Shown: piece by piece, positions 1 through 7,968 of the stretch
Numbering within the stretch: the stretch's first letter is position 1
Layout: each line of letters opens with the position of its first letter
NCBI RefSeq assembly: GCF_008704995.1
Contig: NZ_CP023747.1
Location: 4,867,501-4,931,500, forward strand
Direction: 5' to 3'
Source: Streptomyces nodosus
GTDB taxonomy: Bacteria; Actinomycetota; Actinomycetes; Streptomycetales; Streptomycetaceae
DNA: 64,000 bases
Position numbers and translations under genes: made by a program
The notes under the pieces: model-generated
What the model was told of the DNA's origin: nothing
Seen by the model: the letters and a program-made list of their open reading frames with translations, nothing else
Database searches by the model: none

Positions 1-111
1 CAGGCCGGTCGTCGCCGCGCTGGCGGAGCCGGCCGCACCGACCACGGGCGCCGCTCCCGCCGCGATCAGCAGCGCGGCACGGGCGATCCGGCGGGTCAGA
101 GGGAGGGACAT
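1..111 (-). CDS. Secreted protein, N-terminal fragment (runs off left edge)
   Basis: Only the first 37 codons are inside the window, starting at ATG 109-111 on the minus strand. They encode MSLPLTRRIARAALLIAAG, then a small-residue hydrophobic run and an Ala-rich stretch ending in a plausible AxA signal peptidase I site (SASAA, near residue 33). This is a typical Streptomyces secretory signal peptide with twin arginines at residues 7-8. The mature protein is outside the window, so no function can be given. Upstream, 112-461 holds its 5' region. Confidence 0.75.
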   Translation of the reverse strand, partial: MSLPLTRRIARAALLIAAGAAPVVGAAGSASAATTGL

Positions 112-267
112 GATGCTCCTTAGACGGGAGAGAACGGTGAAGTGCCCAAGGGCGACCGGGAGTTGACCGTCGGAGGCTGCCCCCGAGGCCGACCGTTCCG
201 GGCTCGGACGCCGTGACTACCGCTCGAAGCCCGCGAAGGTTGCGGCGGGCCGACGCAAAGAGTTGGC

Positions 268-280
268 AATGCGTCGCATT
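268..280. promoter_or_regulatory. Operator-like palindrome AATGCGTCGCATT
   Basis: A perfect 6-bp dyad around a central T, within the promoter region of the gene beginning at 111. The size and symmetry suit a dimeric regulator. The binding protein is unknown. Confidence 0.35.
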
Positions 281-391
281 ATCGGGTGGGGATGAAATCG
301 GGCGAACGGACCCCGGCCGGACAGCCCGCCGAACCCTCAGATCCCTTTGTTCCCAAGGGGTTTCGCGGTCAGGGCATGGGACCCGACGGCA

Positions 392-421
392 GCGGCGCGC
401 CTCGTCGACGAGGCGCGCCGC
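392..421. terminator. Hairpin terminator after the 462-1418 gene
   Basis: A 30-nt perfect inverted repeat (13-bp arms, TCGA centre) lies 40 bp beyond the stop of the minus-strand gene 462-1418. It has no U-run, which is common for Streptomyces terminators. Confidence 0.55.
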
Positions 422-461
422 GCACAACTCCTCAGGCTGAAGGCTCGTACGGCTGCCCGGT

Positions 462-1418
462 CTACTCCCCGGTGACGATGCGGACTTCGGAGGCCGAGGT
501 CGCCGCCCCGGCGTCACCGGTCGTGCGCCACTGGCCCGCGAAGCCTCCCCGCGACCACTCGCGGCCCGCGAAGGAGACCCGTGAGATGTGCAGCGCAGAC
601 GAGTTGGCCACCGCCCAGTGCGCCAGCTCCCAGCCCTGCTCGGCCGGGGTGCCCGAGGCGGCCGGCTTGTGGGGCACCGGGACCGTCACCGCATTGGCGG
701 CCGGCTTCCGCGGGGCCGGGGAGGGCTCCGCGGACTGTCCCGTGCCGCCCTCTGCGCCGGTGGTCTGCAGCACATCGCGTCCGAAGTCCCTGACCAGTGC
801 GGCCCGTACCGCGTCCGGGCCGCCGTTGGGCGTGGTGGCCGGGCGTCCCTGGCAGGTCAGTGTGGCGGCCGACCGTCCGGTCAGTGCCGCGGCGAGCAGG
901 GCCGCGTCCGGCTCGTGCTTCGCGTATGCGTCGGGAAAGCCGCTGCGCTGTACGCGCTGCGCGGCCACGGTCAGTGGCAGCTCCTGATAGTCAGGCACCT
1001 TGACCAGGTGCTCGTAGAAGGCGCTCGCGGAGTACGTCGGATCCATGATCTGCTTCGTGGTGCCCCAGCCCTGTGAGGGGCGCTGCTGGAACAGGCCGAT
1101 CGAATCGCGGTCGCCGTGGTCTATGTTGCGCAGCGCCGACTCCTGGAGAGCGGTCGCCAGCGCGATGGTCACCGCGCGCTCGGGCAGATCGCGGGTGGTG
1201 CCCACGGCGGAGATCGTCGCCGCGTTCACCGCCTGCTCCGGGCTGAATTCGTAGGATCGCTTCTCGCCCTTGTCCGAGACCACCCGGCATCTCGGCGCGG
1301 CCGAGCCCGTGAGGTACTGAACGGCGAGATAGCCGGTGAGAGCGAGCAAAACCACCAAGGCCGCCCCGAAACGGAGAAGGCGGCCACGGCGTCGGGGGGA
1401 GGGGGACGGCTCTGACAC
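462..1418 (-). CDS. Membrane-anchored protein with lysozyme/transglycosylase-like domain
   Basis: A 318-residue protein when begun at GTG 1418. It has a short basic N-terminus (SPSPRRRGRLLR), one membrane segment at about residues 15-33 (FGAALVVLLALTGYLAVQYL), and an extracellular part. Residues ~50-160 carry ALQES...GDRDSIGLFQQRPSQGWG, resembling the catalytic-Glu region of lysozyme-like/transglycosylase-fold proteins; the Glu of ALQES is the candidate catalytic residue. The Pro/Ala-rich linker and C-terminal domain (~240-318) are unassigned. A longer in-frame ATG exists at 1469, but a -10-like TACCTT lies only 6 nt before GTG 1418, which favours the shorter form. It is divergent from dapE. 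A cell-wall role is inference. Confidence 0.75.
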   Translation of the reverse strand: MSEPSPSPRRRGRLLRFGAALVVLLALTGYLAVQYLTGSAAPRCRVVSDKGEKRSYEFSPEQAVNAATISAVGTTRDLPERAVTIALATALQESALRNIDHGDRDSIGLFQQRPSQGWGTTKQIMDPTYSASAFYEHLVKVPDYQELPLTVAAQRVQRSGFPDAYAKHEPDAALLAAALTGRSAATLTCQGRPATTPNGGPDAVRAALVRDFGRDVLQTTGAEGGTGQSAEPSPAPRKPAANAVTVPVPHKPAASGTPAEQGWELAHWAVANSSALHISRVSFAGREWSRGGFAGQWRTTGDAGAATSASEVRIVTGE

Positions 1419-1588
1419 GCGTACAAGGTACTGGAGACGTCCCGAGGCGATTCCCGGGGCTGTGGACAACTCCTGGGAGGGGGACGGGAGGACCGGCGCG
1501 CCGGTGCCGCGGCGGGTGGTGTTTGCCCGTCAAAGCGAACCTTGCCCGCCGGGCGTCGCCGCGGGGCGGGCGTTCCTGGCCGGGGCGT

Positions 1589-1594
1589 TAGGGT
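1589..1594 (+). promoter_or_regulatory. -10 element TAGGGT of dapE (leaderless promoter)
   Basis: TAGGGT lies exactly 7 nt before ATG 1602, and no Shine-Dalgarno sequence is seen. This spacing predicts transcription starting at or next to the start codon. It also argues against the longer in-frame start at 1542. Confidence 0.6.
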
Positions 1595-1601
1595 CGACAC
1601 C

Positions 1602-2681
1602 ATGGCCGATACCCCTCTTGACCTCACGCTGGACGCCGCGCGGCTCACCGCGCAACTCGTCGACCTGCCCTCCGAGAGCGGCACCGAGAAGCCCCTCGCG
1701 GACGCGATCGAATCCGCGCTGCGCGCCCTGCCGCACCTGACGGTCGACCGGTACGGCAACAACGTCGTGGCCCGGACGAACCTGGGACGGCCGGAACGCG
1801 TCATCCTCGCGGGCCATGTCGACACGGTCCCGATCGCGGAGAACGTGCCCTCCCGCCTGGACGAGGACGGCGTGCTGTGGGGCTGCGGCACCTGCGACAT
1901 GAAGTCGGGCGTCGCGGTCCAGCTCCGTATCGCGGCGACGGTCCCCGAGCCCAACCGCGACCTCACCTTCGTCTTCTACGACAACGAGGAGGTCGACGCC
2001 CGTCTGAACGGCCTGAAGCATGTGGCCGAGGCGCACCCGGAATGGCTGGCGGGCGACTTCGCGGTGCTGCTCGAACCCTCCGACGGCCAGGTCGAGGGCG
2101 GCTGCCAGGGCACGCTGCGGGTCCTGCTGAAGACCCGGGGCGAGCGGGCCCACTCGGCGCGCGGCTGGATGGGCTCGAACGCGATCCACGCGGCGGCCCC
2201 GATCCTGGCCCGGCTGGCCGCGTACGAACCGCGGTACCCGGTGATCGACGGACTGGAGTACCGGGAGGGCCTGAACGCGGTCGGTGTCTCGGGCGGGGTC
2301 GCCGGGAACGTGATCCCCGACGAGTGCGTGGTCACGGTCAATTTCCGTTACGCCCCGGACCGCACCGAGGAGGAGGCGATCGCCCATGTCCATGAGGTGT
2401 TCGCGGACTGCGGGGTGACGGAGTTCGAGGTGGTGGACCACAGCGGTGGTGCCCTGCCCGGCCTCTCCCACCCGGCCGCGGCGGCGTTCATCGAGGCCGT
2501 CGGCGGCACCCCGCAGCCCAAGTACGGCTGGACCGACGTCTCCCGGTTCAGCGCGCTCGGCGTCCCGGCCGTCAACTACGGCCCGGGCAACCCGCACTTG
2601 GCGCACCGGCGGGACGAGCGGGTGGAGACGGCGAAGATCCTCGCCGGGGAGGAACGACTGAGGGCCTGGCTGACCTCCTGA
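1602..2681 (+). CDS. dapE: Succinyl-diaminopimelate desuccinylase DapE
   Basis: A 359-residue M20-family metallohydrolase that hydrolyses N-succinyl-LL-2,6-diaminopimelate to LL-diaminopimelate and succinate, in the cytoplasmic lysine/peptidoglycan precursor pathway. Visible are the first metal-ligand motif GHVDTVP (~res 67), the DMKSG metal-ligand segment after GCGTC (~res 94), the NEEVD catalytic-glutamate region (~res 128) and the ALLEPSDG-like third ligand region. The length is typical for the actinobacterial form. The start at ATG 1602 is chosen because a -10 hexamer sits 7 nt upstream. Streptomyces has LL-DAP peptidoglycan, so the product feeds the wall directly. The neighbouring LOG and FolP2-like genes repeat the mycobacterial order. 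Confidence 0.93.
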   Translation: MADTPLDLTLDAARLTAQLVDLPSESGTEKPLADAIESALRALPHLTVDRYGNNVVARTNLGRPERVILAGHVDTVPIAENVPSRLDEDGVLWGCGTCDMKSGVAVQLRIAATVPEPNRDLTFVFYDNEEVDARLNGLKHVAEAHPEWLAGDFAVLLEPSDGQVEGGCQGTLRVLLKTRGERAHSARGWMGSNAIHAAAPILARLAAYEPRYPVIDGLEYREGLNAVGVSGGVAGNVIPDECVVTVNFRYAPDRTEEEAIAHVHEVFADCGVTEFEVVDHSGGALPGLSHPAAAAFIEAVGGTPQPKYGWTDVSRFSALGVPAVNYGPGNPHLAHRRDERVETAKILAGEERLRAWLTS

Positions 2682-2796
2682 TCCGCCACCCGGGGGCCGG
2701 GGGACGACGGCGTACGTCGGTCATGCACAGGTCCCCCGTCCTTAACCCGCGTGGATCTACGCTGGGGTGGAACGACCTTTCCCAGGCTCTCGGCGG

Positions 2797-2830
2797 CTCC
2801 CCGCCCCCGGCTCCGGCCGGGCGCGGGGAG
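2797..2830 (+). other. Hairpin in the leader of the LOG gene
   Basis: CTCCCCGC (2797-2804) pairs with GCGGGGAG (2823-2830), and a GC-rich inner stem lies in the loop. It sits between a -10-like TACGCT (2758-2763) and ATG 2871. It could be a structured 5' leader or just GC-rich noise. Confidence 0.3.
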
Positions 2831-2870
2831 TCCCTGAGCGGGGAAGGACCCCGAAGCGGAGGGAGCGCAC

Positions 2871-3629
2871 ATGCCTACCGGCAACCCCGAGGGCAAGAAG
2901 GTGCCGCCGGACGAGCAGCGGCTCGGGCCGGTGCTGCGCAGGCGGGGCCAGGTGACGAGGAGCACCACGGACCAGCGCCTGCTGGACGAGCGCGCCCCCA
3001 CGGACTGGGTCCACACCGACCCCTGGCGGGTGCTGCGCATCCAGTCGGAGTTCATCGAGGGCTTCGGCACCCTGGCCGAACTCCCGCCCGCGATCAGCGT
3101 GTTCGGTTCGGCGCGGACACCGGTGGACTCGCCCGAGTACGACGCGGGCGTGCGCCTCGGACGCGGTCTGGTGGAGGCGGGCTGGGCGGTGATCACCGGC
3201 GGTGGCCCGGGCGCGATGGAGGCCGCGAACAAGGGCGCCTGCGAGGCCGAGGGGGTCTCGGTCGGTCTCGGTATCGAGCTGCCCTTCGAGCAGGGTCTCA
3301 ACCCCTATGTCGACATCGGGCTGAACTTCCGCTACTTCTTCGTCCGCAAGATGATGTTCGTCAAATACGCCCAGGGCTTTGTGGTGCTGCCGGGCGGCCT
3401 CGGCACGCTGGACGAACTCTTCGAGGCCCTGACCCTGGTCCAGACCCAGAAGGTGACCCGCTTCCCGATCGTCCTCTACGGCACCGCGTACTGGGGCGGC
3501 CTGGTGGACTGGATCAGGAACACCCTGGTCGCCCAGGGCAAGGCGGGGGAGAAGGATCTGCTCCTGGTCCATCTGACGGACGACGTGGAGGAGGCGGTGG
3601 CCCTGGTCTCCAAGGAGGCCGGCCGCTGA
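2871..3629 (+). CDS. LOG-family nucleoside-5'-monophosphate phosphoribohydrolase
   Basis: 252 residues; TIGR00730/LOG (Lonely Guy) Rossmann-fold family, which cleaves base from nucleoside 5'-monophosphates, classically cytokinin ribotides. Both family signatures are present: GGGPGAMEAANKG (~res 107) and PGGLGTLDELFEA (~res 173), which carry the substrate and catalytic Arg/Glu positions. An N-terminal extension of ~75 residues precedes the core (from ISVFGSARTP). GGAGG lies 8-12 nt before ATG 2871. The position next to dapE matches Rv1202-Rv1205 in M. tuberculosis. Actual substrate in this bacterium is unknown. Confidence 0.88.
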   Translation: MPTGNPEGKKVPPDEQRLGPVLRRRGQVTRSTTDQRLLDERAPTDWVHTDPWRVLRIQSEFIEGFGTLAELPPAISVFGSARTPVDSPEYDAGVRLGRGLVEAGWAVITGGGPGAMEAANKGACEAEGVSVGLGIELPFEQGLNPYVDIGLNFRYFFVRKMMFVKYAQGFVVLPGGLGTLDELFEALTLVQTQKVTRFPIVLYGTAYWGGLVDWIRNTLVAQGKAGEKDLLLVHLTDDVEEAVALVSKEAGR

Positions 3630-3723
3630 GCCACCGGTGCGTCCTCGGGGCGGCCGTGCCCCGGGGACGCCGGGCAGGGCCCGGCGCGCACGGGAACGGC
3701 CCGTGCCGCGCCCGTCCGGTGCG

Positions 3724-4584
3724 TTACGCCAGCCCCCGGCGGGCCACCGCGGGCGGCCGGTGACCGGCGATCGACGCCACCATGTCCAGGACCTGCCGTG
3801 TCTCGGCGACCTCGTGCACCCGGTAGACCTGCGCCCCCAGCCACGCCGACACCGCTGTCGTCGCCAGGGTCCCCAGCAGCCGTTCCTTCACCGGCTTGTC
3901 GAGCGTCTCGCCCACGAAGTCCTTGTTGGACAAGGACACCAGCACCGGCCATCCGGTGGCGACCATCTCCTCCAGCCGCCGGGTCGCCTCCAGACTGTGC
4001 CGGGTGTTCTTCCCGAAGTCATGGCCCGGATCGATCAGCACCGACTCACGGGGCACCCCCAGGGCCACCGCCCGCTCGGCCAGCCCCACCGTGGCCCGCA
4101 GGACGTCGGCCATGACGTCGTCGTACGCCACCCGGTGCGGACGGGTCCGGGGCCGCGCTCCCCCCGTGTGCATGCACACCAGCCCCACCCGGTACCGCGC
4201 CGCGACCTCGGCGAGCCGCGGGTCGACCCCGCCCCAGGCGTCGTTGAGCAGATCCGCCCCCGCCTCGCACACCGCCTCACCGACCTCGTGCCGCCAGGTG
4301 TCCACGCTGATCACCACATCGGGGAAGCGCCGTCGCACCTCGGCGACGAAACCGACCGTGCGCCGCGCCTCCTCCTCGGCCGTGACCTCTTCCCCGGGTC
4401 CGGCCTTGACCCCGCCGATGTCGATGATCGCCGCGCCCTCGGCCACCGCCTGCTCCACGCGCGCGAGGGCCGGTTCGTCGCGGAACGTGGCCCCCCGGTC
4501 GTAGAAGGAGTCCGGGGTCCGGTTGACGATCGCCATGACGACCGGCTCGTGCGCGCCGAATTCCCGCCTGCCCAGCCTGAGCAT
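3724..4584 (-). CDS. folP2: Dihydropteroate synthase family protein (FolP2-type)
   Basis: 286 residues with a DHPS TIM-barrel: VMAIVNRTPDSFYDRG (the pyrophosphate loop, ~res 16-31), DIGGVKAGPG (~res 55), VISVDTW (~res 90), and the Asp/Lys-containing strand VLIDPGHDFGKN (~res 173). Classical DHPS condenses dihydropterin-PP with p-aminobenzoate in folate synthesis. Its placement between LOG and the DivIVA-like gene is that of mycobacterial folP2 rather than the folate-operon folP1, and FolP2 proteins may not make folate. Note IVNRTPDSF rather than the common MNVTPDSF. Enzyme activity therefore remains open, while family assignment is secure. Confidence 0.88.
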   Translation of the reverse strand: MLRLGRREFGAHEPVVMAIVNRTPDSFYDRGATFRDEPALARVEQAVAEGAAIIDIGGVKAGPGEEVTAEEEARRTVGFVAEVRRRFPDVVISVDTWRHEVGEAVCEAGADLLNDAWGGVDPRLAEVAARYRVGLVCMHTGGARPRTRPHRVAYDDVMADVLRATVGLAERAVALGVPRESVLIDPGHDFGKNTRHSLEATRRLEEMVATGWPVLVSLSNKDFVGETLDKPVKERLLGTLATTAVSAWLGAQVYRVHEVAETRQVLDMVASIAGHRPPAVARRGLA

Positions 4585-4741
4585 CCCCTGTGACCTCTTC
4601 CCACGTCCGTCCCTCGGCCTCCTGCGGCCTCAGGTGTCCTGGTTGTCAGCGTCGCATGGCACGATCTGACCCAGACACATTCGACAACGGCACTTCCGTG
4701 CCGGCGCCCCGGGGCCGGTACCGAGCGTGGGGACCTCAGTG

Positions 4742-5095
4742 ATGTTCATGTTCTTCTTCCTGGTCGTCGCGCTCGCCGTCGTGGTGGCCGCGGTGACCCT
4801 GGCCGTGCTGGGCGGCGGCGGGCGCGGCCCCCTGCCCCATGTCGCGCCCGATCTGTCCGGTGACCACTCGCTGGCGCCGGACCGTCCGGTCGGCCGCGAG
4901 GACGTGGACGCCCTGCGTTTCCCGCTGGTCCTCCGCGGCTACCGGATGGCGGACGTGGACGACGCGCTGGGCCGGCTCGGTGCCGAGCTCGACGAGCGGG
5001 ACTCCCGTATCGCCGATCTGGAGGCCGCGCTGGCCGGCGCCCGTGCGGGCAGGGGCGCCGGCCCGGACCGGGGGACCGAGGAGGAGCAGCGGTGA
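4742..5095 (+). CDS. Small membrane protein with DivIVA-like domain
   Basis: 117 residues from ATG 4742. One N-terminal membrane segment (MFMFFFLVVALAVVVAAVTL), a short linker, then a DivIVA-type motif (FPLVLRGYRMADVDDALGRL, ~res 58-77) followed by a predicted coiled coil (LGAELDERDSRIADLEAAL). DivIVA proteins organise polar growth and division; this minimal form lacks the long coiled coil of true DivIVA. It overlaps tag by 4 nt (GTGA), so the two are translationally coupled. Same pair as Rv1209-tagA. GTG 4739 or 4727 are alternative starts. Confidence 0.82.
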   Translation: MFMFFFLVVALAVVVAAVTLAVLGGGGRGPLPHVAPDLSGDHSLAPDRPVGREDVDALRFPLVLRGYRMADVDDALGRLGAELDERDSRIADLEAALAGARAGRGAGPDRGTEEEQR

Positions 5096-5673
5096 GCGGG
5101 GAAGCCCTGGCGGGACCCGACGGCGTCCGACGCTGTCCGTGGGCCCTGTCCACCGAGGACTATGTGGCGTACCACGACCAGGAGTGGGGCCGGCCGGTCC
5201 ACGGCGACGACGCGCTGTTCGAGCGGCTGAGCCTGGAGGCCTTTCAGTCGGGCCTGTCGTGGATCACGATCCTGCGCCGTCGCGAGGGGTTCCGCACCGC
5301 CTTCGCCGACTTCAGGATCGTCAAGGTGGCCGCCTTCACCCAGGCCGACCAGGAACGCCTGCTGGCCGACCCGGGGATCATCCGCAATCGCGCCAAGGTC
5401 GAGGCGACGCTCTCCAACGCACGCGTGCTGGCCGACTGGGCCCCGGGCGAGCTGGACGAGCTGATCTGGTCGTACGCGCCCGAGAGGACATCGCGCCCTG
5501 CCCCCAGCTCCCTCGCCGACGTTCCGGCGGTCACCACCGAGTCCACGGCCCTGTCCAAGGACCTGAAGAGACGCGGCCTGCGCTTCGTCGGCCCGACCAC
5601 GGCCTATGCGCTGATGCAGGCCTGTGGACTGGTGGACGACCACCTGGCCGGCTGCGCCGCCCGCAACAGTTGA
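5092..5673 (+). CDS. tag: DNA-3-methyladenine glycosylase I (TAG)
   Basis: 193 residues; removes 3-methyladenine from alkylated DNA in base excision repair. The family markers are present: CPWALSTEDYVAYHDQEWG (~res 16-34) supplies the Cys, Tyr/His and the conserved EWG, LSWITILRRREGF forms the base pocket segment, and the C-terminal DDHLAGC supplies the remaining His/Cys zinc ligands (H-x3-C). The GTG start overlaps the preceding DivIVA-like gene by 4 nt. Length is normal for the family. Confidence 0.93.
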   Translation: MSGEALAGPDGVRRCPWALSTEDYVAYHDQEWGRPVHGDDALFERLSLEAFQSGLSWITILRRREGFRTAFADFRIVKVAAFTQADQERLLADPGIIRNRAKVEATLSNARVLADWAPGELDELIWSYAPERTSRPAPSSLADVPAVTTESTALSKDLKRRGLRFVGPTTAYALMQACGLVDDHLAGCAARNS

Positions 5674-5695
5674 TCCGGGCGGCGCACGGCCGCCC

Positions 5696-6499
5696 TCAGC
5701 GCCCCACGTACCTCGGCTTCTGCTTGTCGACGAAGGCCCGCACCGCGATCGCATGGTCCTGCGAGGCCCCCGCGCGGCTCTGCAGTTCGTCTTCTTTCTC
5801 CAGGGCCTCGTCGAGGGAGTGGGAGAGCCCGTGGGCGAGGGACTCCTTGAGCGAGGCGTAGGCCAGCGTCGGCCCCTCGGCCAGCGAGCGGGCCGTCTTC
5901 TCCGCCTCGGCGCGCAGCTCGGCCAGGGGGACCAGCCGGTTCGCGATGCCCCACTCGTACGCCTGCCGGGCGTCGATGCTGCGCGGGAAGAGCAGCAGAT
6001 CCGCGGCGCGGGAGGGGCCGACGACGCGGGGGAGCGTCCAGGAGATTCCGGAGTCCGCGGTGAGCGCGACCCCGGCGAACGAGGTGTTGAAGGCCGCGGT
6101 GTCCGCGACGATCCGGTAGTCGGCGGCGAGCGCGAAGCCGAAGCCGGCTCCCGCGGCGATCCCGTTCACGGCGGCGACCACGGGCTTGGCGGCATGGGCC
6201 AGGGCCCGCACGATCGGGTTGTAGTGCTCCCGGACGGTGCTCATCACCCCGCCCCCGGAGCCCGGCTCCTGGGCCTGGAGCACTCCGATGTGCTCCTTGA
6301 GGTCCTGCCCCACACAGAACGCCCGGTCCCCGGCGGCGGTGAGCAGGATCGCCCGCACGCCGTCGTCGGCCGCCGCCTCCTGGGCCGCGTCCCGCAGGGC
6401 GACCTTGGCCGCGACATTCAGGGCGTTCATCGCCTCGGGGCGGTTCAGCGTGATCGTCGCGAGTCCGTCGCTCACCTCGTAGAGCACGGTGTCGGCCAT
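5696..6499 (-). CDS. Enoyl-CoA hydratase/isomerase family protein
   Basis: 267 residues with a crotonase fold. ATITLNRPEAMNALN opens the core (~res 13). The oxyanion-hole segments are AFCVGQDLKEH (~res 60) and the Gly-rich NGIAAGAGFGFALAAD (~res 107), followed by TSFAGVALTADSGISW, typical of PaaG/PaaB-like members in which Asp replaces one catalytic Glu. It probably acts in beta-oxidation or an aromatic catabolic route, but the CoA substrate is not identifiable. Convergent with tag; ATG 6499 is preceded by a GGAGG (GGAGGGGATC). A longer open frame to 6673 has no family similarity. Confidence 0.88.
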   Translation of the reverse strand: MADTVLYEVSDGLATITLNRPEAMNALNVAAKVALRDAAQEAAADDGVRAILLTAAGDRAFCVGQDLKEHIGVLQAQEPGSGGGVMSTVREHYNPIVRALAHAAKPVVAAVNGIAAGAGFGFALAADYRIVADTAAFNTSFAGVALTADSGISWTLPRVVGPSRAADLLLFPRSIDARQAYEWGIANRLVPLAELRAEAEKTARSLAEGPTLAYASLKESLAHGLSHSLDEALEKEDELQSRAGASQDHAIAVRAFVDKQKPRYVGR

Positions 6500-6870
6500 G
6501 GTGATCCCCTCCGGTGTCGCGGCCGGGCCGTACCGGTCGGTACGTCCCGCGTCGAAGACAGCATGGCGGAGATCATCGCGGGTGGAACGGACCGGAGGTG
6601 TGACCTGCGTCAAAGAATTTCCGCCCGTGTCCGGCCGGTGGATGTCCGTGCGGTGGCGCAGTATCACAGCCACATCGCCGAATTGAGTGGTTTTGCTCGC
6701 GCGTGTTGCCCAAGCGATGCCGACCGATGTTGGTCATCGGGTCATGAGATGCGGGATAATGGCTGGGAAGCAATGTGTTCGATGCCGGTGTGGTGCGTCC
6801 TTCGAGGGATCGCGTGCCCTTCAAGGGGGCCGTCGGCTGAGATGAGCTGGTTTCAGGAAGGGGAACGAGC
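6500..6870. other. 371-bp divergent promoter region
   Basis: Divergent between the enoyl-CoA hydratase and DUF3117 genes. It includes a lower-GC section (6690-6790), a 6-bp inverted repeat CCGATG...CATCGG (6724-6740) and a strong -10-like GATAAT at 6755-6760. I see no gene in it. Confidence 0.55.
6730..6760 (+). promoter_or_regulatory. Probable promoter of the DUF3117 gene
   Basis: TTGGTC (6730-6735) and GATAAT (6755-6760) form a housekeeping-type pair with a long 19-nt spacer. The predicted leader to ATG 6871 is about 105 nt. The -35 overlaps the CCGATG/CATCGG inverted repeat. Confidence 0.5.
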
Positions 6871-7038
6871 ATGGCGGCCATGAAGCCGCGGACGGGCGAC
6901 GGCCCGCTCGAGGTGACCAAGGAGGGGCGGGGCATCGTCATGCGCGTTCCGCTCGAAGGCGGCGGTCGGCTCGTCGTCGAGCTGACCCCTGACGAGGCCG
7001 ACGCGCTGGGCGACGCCCTCAAGAAGGTCGTCGGCTGA
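6871..7038 (+). CDS. DUF3117 small protein
   Basis: 55 residues, beginning MAAMKPRTGDGPLEVTKEGR and ending in a predicted helix (TPDEADALGDALKKVVG). It matches the actinobacterial DUF3117 family (the Rv1211 position in M. tuberculosis, directly after tag). It is soluble, with no Cys. A GGAAGGGGAA purine-rich site precedes ATG 6871. Function is unknown. It is separated from its convergent neighbour by a terminator hairpin. Confidence 0.88.
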   Translation: MAAMKPRTGDGPLEVTKEGRGIVMRVPLEGGGRLVVELTPDEADALGDALKKVVG

Positions 7039-7066
7039 CGCGCGAGTCACCCCAAGTTCCGAGTTG

Positions 7067-7092
7067 CCCCGGCATCGTAAGCGGTGCCGGGG
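7067..7092. terminator. Terminator between DUF3117 and O-methyltransferase genes
   Basis: CCCCGGCA (7067-7074) pairs with TGCCGGGG (7085-7092), and a short T-rich stretch follows on the plus strand (TGCTTTTCC). It serves two converging genes. Confidence 0.7.
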
Positions 7093-7119
7093 TCGCTGCT
7101 TTTCCGGGGGTGGTTCCGC

Positions 7120-7911
7120 TCAGCGCTTGACCGCGCACAGCAGCCCGTCGCCCACCGGAAGCAGCGAGGGCATCAGCGCCGTGCTCTCGTGCACCGTGCG
7201 CAGCAGCTCCCGCAGCCGCAGGACCTCGGTGGGCTGTGGTCCCGAGTCGACCGTGCGGCCGTTGGCGAAGGCCCCCTCGAAGACGACGAGCCCACCGGTA
7301 CGCAGCAGGCGCAACGATTCAGCGAGGTAGTCGAGGACCTCCAGCCGGTCGCCGTCGCAGAAGACCAGGTCGTAGCCGGCGTCCGCGAGCCGGGGCAGCA
7401 CATCCAGGGCGCGGCCCGGGATGAACCGGGCGCGATTGCTGGCGAAGCCGGAGGCGCGGAGGGCCTGCCGGGCGAACTGCTGATGCTCCGGCTCCGGGTC
7501 CACGGTGGTCAGCACCCCGTCCGCCCGCATGCCGTGCAGCAGATGGATCCCGGAGACGCCGCATCCGGTCCCGATCTCCGCCACCGCCTTGGCGTCCACG
7601 GTGGCGGCGAGCAGGCGCAGCGCGGCACCCGTGCTGGGCGACACCGAGCGCAGCCCTGCCTCCCGGGCCCGGTCGCGGGCCCAGCGCAGCGCGTCGTCCT
7701 CGGCGACATAGGCGTCGGCGAACGCCCAGCTCGTCTGCCGGTTGCCGGTGATGACCGTCTCCTGTCCCCTGGTTGCCTCGGCGTGACTGTATCCGTTGGC
7801 GCCGGGAACCTGCTGATGGGACCGGGCGTTTGAAGGATGAGGAAGACCGCGGGGGCAAGGACGGGGGCAGGTATGGACCGGGACGCCGGGCAAGCGCCGA
7901 CGCAGCCGCAT
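7120..7911 (-). CDS. O-methyltransferase (SAM-dependent, family 3)
   Basis: 263 residues if begun at ATG 7911; the conserved domain starts only at about residue 54. SAM motif I is VAEIGTGCGVSGIHLL, the acidic loop VDPEPEHQQFAR, and the metal/catalytic segment YDLVFCDGDRLEVLDYL. It belongs to the cation-dependent catechol O-methyltransferase-like family. The gene lies back to back with the sigE gene exactly as Rv1220c lies beside sigE in M. tuberculosis. The first ~50 residues look non-conserved, but no other ATG/GTG is in frame before the domain (only TTG at codon 7), so the start is uncertain. Substrate unknown. Confidence 0.82.
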   Translation of the reverse strand: MRLRRRLPGVPVHTCPRPCPRGLPHPSNARSHQQVPGANGYSHAEATRGQETVITGNRQTSWAFADAYVAEDDALRWARDRAREAGLRSVSPSTGAALRLLAATVDAKAVAEIGTGCGVSGIHLLHGMRADGVLTTVDPEPEHQQFARQALRASGFASNRARFIPGRALDVLPRLADAGYDLVFCDGDRLEVLDYLAESLRLLRTGGLVVFEGAFANGRTVDSGPQPTEVLRLRELLRTVHESTALMPSLLPVGDGLLCAVKR

Positions 7912-7968
7912 CAGCTCACATCAAATTCTCGTAAAACCGCTTATCCGGAGCTAACGGGCGAGGTGGCT

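Larger units (their letters stand above)
112..461. other. 350-bp intergenic stretch with one palindrome and one terminator-like hairpin
   Basis: No credible gene is seen; the reading frames here are short and lack codon bias. It contains the promoter region of the leftmost secreted-protein gene, a 13-nt palindrome (268-280) and a 30-nt perfect inverted repeat (392-421). It is less GC-rich around 255-295 than its surroundings, as expected for a promoter region. Confidence 0.6.
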
